The notes under the pieces were generated by a model, which saw nothing but the letters and a program-made list of their open reading frames with translations, was not told the origin of the DNA and did no database searches. Made by a program: the position numbers and the translations under genes. From Salvia splendens (Eukaryota; Streptophyta; Magnoliopsida; Lamiales; Lamiaceae): DNA of 64,000 nt. Every line of letters begins with the position of its first letter. Within the stretch, counting starts at the first letter, position 1. Positions 32,074 through 42,381 of this stretch are shown in pieces. The stretch is from contig NC_056049.1 of assembly GCF_004379255.2 (NCBI RefSeq), forward strand, positions 4,898,001 through 4,962,000, read 5' to 3'.

Positions 32074-32483
32074 GGAATATTGGTCTCTAAACCATGAATT
32101 TTGCCTTAAATTTGGTATTTCCCATAAACTTTAAAATTGACCTATAATATCATAAATTTTGCATTTTATTTGGTATTTTCCAAGCTCACTCACTTTTCAT
32201 CAAAATCTTATTTCACGTAGGCAGCCGTGATACGTTTTATTATATTTTAAACCACTTTTTTAGTTTATAACATATAGGATAAAAAGTCATGTTTAAAACC
32301 ACGTTGATTTAATTGTATCAAATATGATAAAAAAAACATCGTAAGTTAGTCAAATATAGTAATAGACATGTCGTGGGAAACACCAAATAAAATGCAAAGT
32401 TTGTGATATTATTGACTAATTTCAAAGTTCATGAAAAATACCAAATTTTAGGCAAAGTTCATGGTTTTAGAGACCAATTTTCC
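32074..32483. mobile_element. Mutator-type foldback MITE at the IMPDH promoter
   Basis: A 9-bp duplication tttaattta stands at 32065-32073 and 32484-32492. The terminal inverted repeats are about 120 bp each and imperfect (left ggaatattggtctctaaacc, right complement ggaaaattggtctctaaaac). Nearly 60% of the 410-bp element is hairpin arm. A 9-bp duplication with long inverted repeats fits the Mutator superfamily. It begins 120 bp upstream of the IMPDH ATG and may be part of that promoter. Confidence 0.85.
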
Positions 32484-32584
32484 TTTAATTTATTCAAAAA
32501 AATAAAAAGCATCCGTTAATATAAAAATAAAAAGTTAATCAATTTAAAATTATTTTAATTGAGATTTCTTGAAGTCTACGGTAA

Positions 32585-32698
32585 GGCCATCTCCAACCAT
32601 TTACACTAAACTCAAGCTCATTTTTTAGTATATATTACAGCAAAGTAGTTTTACTCCAAATTCAAAATTTATGACATTTTGGCATTTTGGAGATGGCC
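32585..32698. mobile_element. Tourist-type MITE, 114 bp
   Basis: Perfect 12-bp inverted ends (ggccatctccaa / ttggagatggcc) with the target duplication TAA at 32582-32584 and 32699-32701. Non-coding. Confidence 0.85.
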
Positions 32699-32701
32699 TA
32701 A

Positions 32702-33694
32702 GTCACCATAAGAAAAGTATCCATTAATAAAAAAAAACTAAAAAATAGCTCCACTTAATATTTTACCAACTCAAAATAATTTTAATGGATTTAACAATGT
32801 TTTGCTAAAAGTTACCATTTGGAAACTACTATTTGACCATAATTATGGAGAATTAATAATGTCTGAGACTAAAGATCTCGGTTCGAGGCTTCCGCGGTGC
32901 AGCCTTTAAATTTATATTCATTTATAAGTAAAAAATAATGTTTCAGTTTTATTAAATATTACTATTTGTTTGACAGAAAAATAAAGTTGGCATGCAAAAT
33001 AATTTCTAGGAAAAATAAATTATGTAAATATGACTCTTAACCGCTTACTTTTCCGTAATTGGAAATTTTATCAAGATTTTAAATTTTATATTTAATTTAA
33101 CCATTAAAAATATGGAGTAATAATTAAAATTGTTATTAATAAAATATTTTATTAATAATAATATAATAAATAATTTTAAAATTATATTAAGAGTTTTAAA
33201 AAAATAATTTTAAAATATTAATATAAGCATAATAATTATTTTTATTATTATTATAAGCATAATTATTACTATTACTTTTTATTATTATAAGCATAATTTA
33301 TTTTAAAGATTAAGATTTTCTTACTAAGCTAACTTATAACATCATAATAATGGATAATAGTACACTAATAACATCATAATTTCTATTATAATTTAAGTAT
33401 TTATCAAAATATAGCAACCAGCAGTTTTTATTTTGTTGACCTGCTCAGAAATTAATCCCAACCCATTTATGAGGATTGACAATTTACCCAAATATAAGCT
33501 ATTGAACAAATATGAAATATGAGAGCAATAAACATTTTAATAACACTAACGTTTCATTACTGCATATATTACATCTCTTGAAGTGATTACACAACAAATA
33601 TCTTAAATCAAAACTAAATTTTATTCATATGCAATAGTCTCGAGTAATCAAATTATCAAGAAGTGTCTAGACAACGGATATAGCATCTTTTTTC
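32702..33694. other. Gene-free, very AT-rich region
   Basis: No coding exon is seen. About 33100-33310 is almost pure A/T with repeated ataagcataatta-like words. A short ggttcgaggc at about 32880 resembles a polymerase III B box from a SINE remnant but has no partner. Confidence 0.45.
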
Positions 33695-34105
33695 TTAATT
33701 TTTCCAATCATATTTTTTCGTCAATGAAAAAGGTTGTCGATAATCACTGAAATAAATATCATCATTCTTTGCTACCCACCATGCATCGTGTGTGGACCGT
33801 GCAAAGAATTTCTCATCAAAAACATCAAATGCTATGTCCTTTGAATCCCACCAGAGATGACAGAAGAATAACTTAGTCGAAAAAAAGTTTTTACAGAAGC
33901 TTCATTCATATTTTTGGTTGGCAGAAAGGGTATGATAACCGAGATCGTCATCTTTTAATGAACAATGAATCTTCAGTGATGTTGAATTTGAAACAAGATT
34001 ATTGAGGATATAAACGTGATGTTTTGTTGTGGCAAAACATCCATCCACAACCACTTGAAGAAAGAAGACTTGCACACACACAAACAACAAGATAATTTTA
34101 TTCAT
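33695..34105 (-). pseudogene. S-protein homologue (plant self-incompatibility S1 family), nonsense codon
   Basis: The frame starts with a clear secretion signal (MNKIILLFVCVQVFFLQVVV). The family pattern follows: HVYILNNLVSNSTSLKIHCS with a glycosylation-like NST, DDDLGYHTL, then past a stop CHLWWDSKDIAFDVFDEKF and the C-terminal YRQPF. Intact members are small secreted proteins of about 130-150 aa; this frame would be 136 aa. An in-frame TGA at 33902-33904 replaces the Trp expected in the YEW-SF motif, and the rest continues in the same frame. The function of most plant members is unknown; the poppy pollen-rejection ligand is the founding case. A single substitution explains the break. Confidence 0.78.
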
Positions 34106-34254
34106 TGTAGATATGCTTTTCTGGTTGAGTATTCATCCGAAACCTCCAGTTTATAATGTTTTTTTTCTTTTGACATATTGTAATGAAATGTAATTAAAGA
34201 AGGAAGCAATTAGTTTGGGTTTATTTTGGAAAATTTCTTTTTTTTGTTTGACCA

Positions 34255-34372
34255 CATGTGTACCGAACAGGCCTTTGGCGAATCCGACTAATCCTGCTAG
34301 ACCGGGTTTGCGGATTAAGGCCGAAAGTCTCCCAGCGGGTGGCGGGGTTTGAACCCGTGACCTCAAGTTCTT
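34255..34372 (-). repeat. SINE-like or other dispersed repeat fragment
   Basis: On the minus strand a B-box-like GGTTCAAACC (within 34348-34360) is followed by a GC-richer stretch ending near a poly-A-like aaacaaaaaaaagaaat. No A box precedes it, so it would be 5'-truncated. A short open frame on this strand is probably incidental. Assignment is weak. Confidence 0.3.
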
Positions 34373-34652
34373 GAATTATTATTCAATATTTGAAATTCAC
34401 AAGTCAAGGTATAAATTTAAGGAACTTGTGATCAAATGTAACGGCAATCTAGAGCAATATAATCAATCAATGATATTTTAGATTTATACTACCATAATCT
34501 TCATTGCTCTCAATTAGGAGTAATCTTCTTAATTATGTATGATTCGATTTTTTTTAGAGAAATAATTAGAGATGATTTTTTTAATATGTGGATTTGAAGC
34601 TAACATGTGGTTTGAGAATGTATGATTGGATGATTTGCGTCATGTAAGTCAA

Positions 34653-35112
34653 AACCAAGTTTGGATGGACCAATTTAATGGTAATTATCAATTTTAGTTC
34701 AGATTATACGTGTTTTTCTCTAATATCTCATATTTTTATAAGATGAATTAGCATTCAATGGACGTGGCCATTTTATGAGACAGAAAAGTAATGTTACGTG
34801 CACTATTATTAAATTCATATAATGACTTGCAGTTCTATAACCCAAGGAGTGTAGTCGAGTGACATGATACTCGTCCATCCTTAACCAAGTTTGGATGGAC
34901 CAATTTAATGGTAATTATCAATTTTAGTTCAGATTATACGTGTTTTTCTCTAATATCTCATATTTTTATAAGATGAATTAGCATTCAATGGACGTGGCCA
35001 TTTTATGAGACAGAAAAGTAATGTTACGTGCACTATTATTAAATTCATATAATGACTTGCAGTTCTATAACCCAAGGAGTGTAGTCGAGTGACATGATAC
35101 TCGTCCATCCTT
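34653..35112 (+). repeat. Exact 230-bp tandem duplication
   Basis: 34653-34882 and 34883-35112 read identical. Each copy contains flanking DNA plus the first 44 bp of the SINE that runs on from the second copy (35069). The duplication therefore happened after the SINE inserted, and recently. Confidence 0.95.
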
Positions 35113-35865
35113 AACCAAATAGTTAGGAGATCGATCCCTGTCTTTGAGTATAGAGCAACTTTAAATTCTTGGGCAACTGTCCCTGCCTTTGGGTATAAAG
35201 TAGGGGTGTGCATTCGGGTTTCGGTTCGGTTTTTTGTCAAAACCGAACCAAAACCGAAAAATCGAATTTAGTTCAAAATCCAAACCGAACCGAACCCGAA
35301 AAACCGAAACCGAAAAACCGAAAACCGAACTTAAAAAACCGAAAAACCCGAACAAAACCGAAAAAACCGAAAAACCCGAAAAAATAAATATAATATTAAT
35401 ATATATGTGTGTGTAATATATTTTATTTTATATATACTAATAGAATATTTATATATAATATAAAATTAATAATATATATAATATATATAATATAGTAGAA
35501 TTTATTACAAGAATATACTATATATTATATATAATATAATATATTAAATTAATAGAATATATATATAATTCGGTTATTCGGTTTTTTTCTTCGCCCGAAC
35601 CGAACCGAACCGAAAAACCGAAATTTTTACATTTTCAAAACCGATCCGAACCGAACCGAACCGAAAAACCGAAATAACCGAACCGAATTTCAAAATTTCG
35701 GTTTGGTTCGGTTCGGATATTCGGTTTCCGGTTTTTTTGCTCACCCCTAATATAAAGCAACTTTAAATCCTTTGGCAGCTGTTCCACCCTTAAGGTGCCT
35801 AAAAATTAACGCGGGAATTGGTCACTAGGCCGGTCGGTGGATACCCTTGGTAATATAAAAAAAAA
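35069..35865 (+). mobile_element. Full-length SINE split by a hAT MITE
   Basis: A 15-bp target duplication (gacttgcagttctat) lies at 35054-35068 and 35866-35880. The left end has polymerase III boxes: an A-box-like TAGTCGAGTGACATG near 35082 and a B-box-like GATCGATCCC near 35131. The right end is an A-rich tail (taatataaaaaaaaa). Removing the MITE at 35201-35749 with its duplication leaves about 240 bp, normal for a plant SINE. Confidence 0.85.
35201..35749. mobile_element. Foldback hAT MITE made of ACCGAA motifs, copy 1
   Basis: The ends are taggggtgtgc and gctcacccct plus a. Flanking 8-mers gtataaag (35193-35200) and atataaag (35750-35757) differ at one base. The arms consist of repeated aaccga units that pair across an AT-rich centre. 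The element has inserted into a SINE. The same family is at 45359-45857. Confidence 0.88.
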
Positions 35866-35880
35866 GACTTGCAGTTCTAT

Positions 35881-36670
35881 GAAGTTAAAATTTTGAAGCC
35901 CATTTCAATTTTGAGAAGATGGCATGTTTTACTTGTTTTGTACTACATCGTGCAACTTAGTTTGGGCAATTCCCAATCTTTTGTATGTATACATTATACA
36001 GAAGCTTGGGTATCTATTTATTTTTGGGTGAAACATCGATTTTGTTCCATCATTTTGACACGGTTACCCAAAAATATTCCATCGTTTAGGTAATTACAAA
36101 TCACAATATTACACATCGTTTCATTTTTTGGAATAAAATGCCATGCATTATGTTTCTGACGATCGGAATATTGACGTAACAGCCGAAATTACACGCCAAT
36201 TACCCAAATTATACGTTGAATATCCAAAATCACACATCGATATTCCGATCACCAGATATAACATTATACTATTCTTTAAACTAAAACAATGGATACTAAA
36301 ATATAATTACACAAGCGATGGGCCATTTTCAGATAAGCAACAAATCGACCATTTCCCTTAATTTTTACAAGGGTTATTATATTAACATGAATTACGGTGG
36401 CATGATATGGTATTAGTTGGATAAAATACGAAGAGTCAAGAGTGAAGTGGGTTAGGTTAGGTTAAGCTGATGTGATGTGGGATAAACATAGAAATGAGAG
36501 GCAGCCCGCATATAAAGTGCCAATATTTGACTTCATCAACACATCTCTCCTTCAATGCTCATACCCCACATAATAATTTACTCATATTTCACCCCTTTTC
36601 CCATTTCTCATTATTCTTTAATGGGCTTCACACCACCATCAATCTCTAGATTATAGCCAAGAAAAAGCCA
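35881..36670. other. Intergenic region and FAF-like promoter
   Basis: I see no gene. The stretch from about 36000 to 36360 (cattttgacacggttaccca ... gatgggccatttt) looks like a dispersed repeat, but I cannot fix its ends. The region from 36400 holds the promoter of the next gene. Confidence 0.4.
36511..36517 (+). promoter_or_regulatory. Probable TATA box of the FAF-like gene
   Basis: tataaag lies 165 bp upstream of the ATG at 36676, in a pyrimidine-rich leader context (tctctccttcaatgctc). Confidence 0.5.
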
Positions 36671-36675
36671 ATGAA

Positions 36676-37148
36676 ATGGCAACATGCGGCGGCCTACAGC
36701 AGTTGTTTGAGATGCCATTGCCTGAAAATGCATCATGGAAACACATCCAATCCATGACAGCTGCTGCAGGAGACAACAATCACCATCACCACTCTTTCAC
36801 AGAGATATTTGGTCAGCTAAATCAACACAATCCCTCCTCCTCCTCCTCGATCTTCACGCTCCCCCCCACGTCCTCCCTGTCGTCGTCGTCGTTGTCGTCG
36901 TCGGACGAGGAGGAGATGAGGAATCCGGCGAGGAGGAACTACGGGGGTTTCCGCCGCCCATATCTTGCATTGGGAAGAGGTGCTTGCAGCCCATAAGGCA
37001 GAATGGGAGGTTTATTCTGACGGAGATGAGAATCTCGACGCAGGAGTTCCTGCATGCCTGCCGCAAGAACGGGCGGCTCAAGGTGCACGTCGTTCACTCC
37101 GACGAGGAGGATGACGAAGTCGAGACCATCCATGGCACCTGCAAATAA
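36676..37148 (+). pseudogene. FANTASTIC FOUR (FAF)-type gene with a frameshift
   Basis: FAF proteins are small plant-specific regulators that limit shoot meristem size through the WUSCHEL pathway in Arabidopsis. The first frame (from 36676) reads MATCGGLQQLFEMPLPENAS, with His- and Ser-rich linkers and an acidic SSSDEEEM patch. The conserved FAF domain is in another frame downstream: FPPPISCIG, then GRFILTEMRISTQEFLHACR and NGRLKVHV, ending at an acidic tail (SDEEDDEVE). The frames separate at a run of five G residues (36943-36947), where one base fewer than needed is present. As read, the first frame stops early and lacks the domain. The gene is intronless, as the family usually is. Homopolymer miscall, recent mutation and true pseudogene are all possible. 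Confidence 0.8.
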
Positions 37149-37877
37149 CAGAAACACCATAGGTAGGCACCAGTTAACTACGTCTTGTTTGCATCAATGT
37201 CAATGCTTCCATCATGCAAATAAGACGACTCTAGTAATTCATAATGTTCCTACTTCATAGCAGAGAGAACACAAAACAAACCTGCTTTTTGCTTCTTCTG
37301 TTTATATTGTTTCCTTTTTCATTTTCTGTACACTTTTAACTCTTCTTCTCCTTCACCTGACTTTCACTAGGACCTTAATTAATACATTCTCTAAGCTTCC
37401 TCCATATCTTAATTATTCAGAAATTTGAGATATCCACATCATCAAAATCATAAACATTGTCATTTATATGATAACATGGGGTATCTCACTTTTCTAAGTT
37501 ATCAAATTAATACGGGTAGAAATACTATATATAATTCGCTAGCAGACTAAAATTTTGCTGTTTAATCAATTTATGAGGCTTGAATAATATACGTATTAAT
37601 CAACTAGAACTATCACTCAATCAGTTTATAAAGCTAAACAACTGCATTTTCCCATTAACAAACTCCAAAGCATGCACTAATCCACTAATACCACGATTCA
37701 CAACCAAAAGAGCATATTTTCATCGAACTAAGTATGCAAATTGAATAACTGAAAAGGGTCACATTATTGAAACGACGATGGTTCTCCATTGACTGGATAT
37801 CATCCCAAGGAAGTTAAGGGGCTCAAACAAAGAAATCATAAATCTTTGTATTAAGCAAGGCCAAAGTTTCTATGGAA
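37149..37877. other. Intergenic region between FAF-like and CPA genes
   Basis: Nothing beyond probable 3' UTR sequence of the two flanking genes is seen. The FAF-like side is T-rich (37270-37400) and the CPA side is downstream of its stop codon. Confidence 0.45.
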
Positions 37878-40800
37878 TCAGAGGGAAATGTTACTGCCAT
37901 CCAAGGTCAGAAGAACCTTGTATAAATCTGGGCGTCGATCGCGAAATATCCCCCAACTATGTCTCTTGGATTTGATCTTGTCCAGATCAAATTCTGCAAC
38001 AAGAATTGCTTCATATTTATCATCAGCATTAGCAATCAATTCTCCAGTGGGGCCTATTCAACAGAACACATGTTCAAAATCCTCTTAGTAGGGAGTAAAA
38101 GGTGTTAAACTGAAAATTTGATCAATTTGGCAAAAGACTAACCTGCTATAAACGAATTCCCGTAGAATGTGATCTCACTCTTGCCATGTTCAGTATCTAT
38201 GATTTCCTTACCGATGCGGTTTGATGCAACTAAAGGTACCTGTATGTATAAAAGGCATATGAGGTTAAATGTGAAAGCAAAAGCTACCAATATGACACTG
38301 CGATTGGATAAATACATGAAATTCAAAAAGGGCCAGGCTGCTGAAAGAGTTTGATTCCTCCTTCCTCCATCAAGACTTACACACTAGCTTTGCCGAGGAA
38401 CAAGGGCAATGCTGATTTCCTCAGATAAATATTTTAGGGTATAAACATATGGCTACTAGCATACTGGAAATGGGAGTGCATTGACAATTTTTACATAAAA
38501 AAAATATGACATAAACTGCAAGCAATCAAAGGAACTAAACCTTGCACTAAATGAGTTTTAAACAAGAAAAGAACTTCCTTGTGAACAAGTTCCAGCCAAA
38601 GGAGGCAAACCTATATCCAAAGATTAAGGAAAACAGAGAGCATCATGTGTCCTACATACCCACCATTAAGAAAAAGGAGAAGCATGGAGGTCATGGGATC
38701 AAAAGTAATTATGATCTGATGCATGGTTAATAAAGAAACCGTGCTTGCAATATGGCATTTGTCATACAGCATATCTTATGCCTGAACAGAACAACAATTT
38801 ATAAGTTGCTCAAAATCTTTTCATCTAAAGATGGTGCTGCTCTAAGAAACTCACCAAATTAGCTCCAGCATGGCCCTGCATCACCCGTTTCCAGTGATTT
38901 CGAGAATCTAGGCCATCATCTTGAGGTTCAGAACCAATGGCAGTAGGATAGAACAATATTTCTGCACCTAGAAGAACGATGGCTCGAGCTGCCTCTGGAA
39001 ACCACTGATCCCAGCAAATACCTTACAAGTAACAAGAAGTAATCATCAGCTCTCGCTGAAGGGTTGCAAGCTGCTTCGCCCTCTACCACTAGTATTTACC
39101 AGTTCGCATAAGCTAGACTACAGAAAATTAGAAGTTCAGGAGCGGAGGAGACTCTATGTTATTCTTGTTCTTGTGGTAATTTCAAATATTAAATGATCTC
39201 TGGTCTTGAAACAAAATTAAACAATGAAGGGTGGTGAGCTAGATGTAAAGACATCTTACCAACTCCAATCTTGGCAAATTTAGTTTGGAAGATCTGTTGA
39301 CATTTATATTACCAATGTTTGAAGCAATCAGCAACAGTACCACAAGTATAGTTTCGATAAAGATAAGCATCAGACTAATCATTCAACTCGATGGTCCTAA
39401 CCTTAAAACCAGTGTCGCCTGGGTTGAAATAAAACTTCTCCTGGTAACCTGGACAAAGCATAATCACCCATAATTAAACCCTTCTGCTGGAAATACAATC
39501 TTGGATGCGCCAATCAAACTCAACAAACGTGGCCCATCTGGAATGTGGGATTTCCTGTATAGTCCAAGATCTGTCCCATCAGCATCAATCACAACTACTG
39601 AATTATAGTGTGCATTGTTTGCCTCCTCGAAAAAGCTAACTGGTATTACTACTGCCAATTCTTTTGCCAGTTTCTGCATCCTGAATTCCACAAGCCTTAG
39701 AGACGCATACTGCTCTGGTTTTAACGCAATATCCAAAAGTATCATGGTCGATTTAGTGATGTACATTTCTAGATTCTTGAGTAGAAAATTTGTACCTCAG
39801 TATAGTCGGGTGCTCTTTACAAGGTTTAGCTCGATGGAAGAAGTCTTCCTTTTGTGCTTGACAAAAGTAATAACCTTCAAATAACTCCTGAAGGTGCAAT
39901 GTCATAAACACAACTCAAAAAATAATAGGAGTAGCTAGATAGGCACATAAAGAGACATAATGTTGTTGATGTAGAACACCCTGGGATGATCCAAGCAAAA
40001 TACAAATTTAGGGTAATGTTTCTCCCAATTCAATGGAAAAAGGCAGCGATTGAAGACAAGGCACTAAGTAACGAAAAAGTTTATAACAAAAAAATCCTAG
40101 TCGCCAAGGCAACTAATAATCCTGACTAGCTTTGGAGCTGTCTTCTATAGCTAAATTGTGCAGAGTCTGCAGACACTATAAAACTAACAAGAAAAAAGTT
40201 ATCTGCATGTGGGATTAAAAGTCAAGAAAGTTAAAATCATTGATTACATAAGAGACTTCCAAAATATTCCATTCCCATAAGATAGCCATAATTTTAGAGT
40301 AAAAGCATGAAAATAATTTTGGTAGCCAATGAATCCAAGAAAACACGAAACAATTTATAGCAAAAGCAACCAGAAAGGCATATGGAGGTTACAATGGTTT
40401 CAAGGAATGAAATCTCTTCATTAAAGAGTACAAACCTGTATCAGAATAATATTTGCCCCCTTTTTATGAGCTGCTCTAACCAACCTGCGTCCAAAAGTAT
40501 TCTGATTCATTCTACAATAAAATGCCAAAACTTTCTGGCAAATGTGCGTTGCTTAAGATATACTACTTTACTCACTAAGAAACAGTCTGTGGGGGGATTA
40601 TAAGGTTCAGCTCCATTGATGTTCATGATACATGCATATCACAAAATAATGCTAGCCCAATAGAACCATTACCTTTTAAACTTTTTTTCTTCTAAGGTAA
40701 AAGAGTAACAGCATGATCGACTATGAATACTAAAAGACAAGCACTGGAAGCACAATGGTATGATCTAATAGATATCATGTCGTTTCGAGTAAATATCAAT

Positions 40801-41220
40801 TGTTCAATAGTATTAATAAACTATTCATCATTAGAAAACTAGTACAAACCAATCAACCCTTAATCACCGACTGCTCACTGACAATAAATATACTTATTTG
40901 GTATTCGAACACAGGAAATCACAATTTTCATTGTCTCTATTTCGCTTGTCGATTGAAGTGCATCTCTTGTTGTTTAATATTCGCTCTTCAACATAAAAAT
41001 GCTTCAAAAAAATTCACTAATTCATGTTGCACGGATTAAAATTCCTCCAAAATCACAACTGACTAATGTTCTCTACAGCACGGAAAAACAATTACAAAAT
41101 GCAGAAAAAATTATTCCCATGGAAGAGGATTCACCTTTCTGCTGTTTCGACGTTTGTGAGAACATCACCGGTGCAAGCGAATTGCAGCGCGGAGACGGTA
41201 ACTGTCCAGCTTTTTGCCAT
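37878..41220 (-). CDS. CPA: N-carbamoylputrescine amidase
   Basis: A nitrilase-fold enzyme that hydrolyses N-carbamoylputrescine to putrescine in the plant arginine-decarboxylase route to polyamines. Nine exons: 41135-41220, 40436-40484, 39796-39887, 39529-39680, 39402-39448, 39260-39293, 38855-39021, 38143-38239, 37878-38053. They join in phase to 299 aa, the usual length. The Glu-Lys-Cys triad is visible: Glu in ANIILIQELFEGYYF, Lys in GLYRKSHIPDG, Cys in GICWDQWFPEAARA. The C-terminal block is KRHSWGIFRDRRPDLYKVLL. The codon split between exons 4 and 5 (IPDGP-x-YQEKFYF) reads Arg, where I recall Gly in relatives. It lies close to the active-site Lys loop and deserves a check. Otherwise nothing looks damaged. 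Confidence 0.93.
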
Positions 41221-42378
41221 GTTTGTTTTCTAGCTCAGTTTGAAGCAAAAGGGTAACTATTTACATCAACATTCAAGTTATTTATTTTTTAAAAAATTTA
41301 ACTTATTATCCCATTTTAAAATTCGTGTTATTTTTTGCAGTACTTTAAATACATGTGAGGTTTTATACTCCAAAAATTACAATTAATCCAAATAAAAAAG
41401 TAAATTATAAATTCGTGTTATTTTTGCAGTATTTTAAAAATTACAATTAATCCAAATAAAAAAGTAAACTATAAACTGAGAACTTGATTCGCATAAAAAA
41501 TGGCAACAGGTAGGTACAGAATCATTTCTCGATATATCACACTGTTGCCATTTTTGGACAATTTAACATCAATTAAAATGCTTCTAAAAAGAGATAAATG
41601 CGAGGTTGAGCAACTCTGAACTGCTATAGAAAAGAAGTTTTCAAGACTGAGGTACTGCACATTATACTCCATAATTTAGAAATTCGGATTCTAATAAAGT
41701 TTCTCGTACATGATTTTGTTAGCCAGCTTGAAGCTACTGTCACTAATGTTTATGCACTTAACTGTACAGAGTACACATGTATTCTGTCCAAGATAGTTTT
41801 CATTGGGATCCTTCATGGTAGAGTTAATAAAAGGTGTCATACTTGACTTGTTGCTTTCTGTTATCAAGAAATAAATATTGCAACATGAGTAACAAATTTA
41901 CCGGAAAAAATTAAAAGAACTGGTGTTTTTTTGCAGAGAATGGATCTCCCAGAAAAAGATATCAACGGGCATTCAAGGTGTCAAGATGAAATATAGGAGA
42001 CACTCAAGGTGTCATGGATGAAAACATGGAATCAACAACAGATTCAAGGTTAATACATATAGCAACTTGAACAGAGTTACCTTTAAACAAAAACATAAAT
42101 AGGACACAAAAACAAAAACATAAATAGGAACTTAAATTAAATAACTGTAAGAACATATATAGCAGAAACTGAAAACAATAGATTAATAATAAATAACAAA
42201 ATGCATAAAGGATAGATAACGAACAAATAGGAAGAGACCTATTAAGAAGAAATAGTGGAATTGCATAGAAGTGGAATTGCAGAGAAGAATAGATAGGAAA
42301 CAAACTGAACTAAATTTCTATTGTTGATTCTGTGGAGTGATTTCGGTTGAGAGAAGAAGGTGAGTGATTTTGGGAGTG
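41221..42378. other. Intergenic region upstream of CPA
   Basis: No gene is seen. The first few hundred bases should hold the CPA promoter. A small tandem duplication is at 41322-41475. Confidence 0.45.
41322..41475. repeat. Two-copy local duplication
   Basis: aattcgtgttattttt and aattacaattaatccaaata occur in the same order twice (41322-41411, then 41412-41475). The second copy is about 25 bp shorter. Confidence 0.7.
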
Positions 42379-42381
42379 TTA

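Noticed and set aside
34151..34366. Minus-strand frame SRVQTPPPAGRLSALIRKPG
   Set aside because: It lies in a dispersed-repeat-like segment with a polymerase III B-box-like motif and has no gene structure around it.
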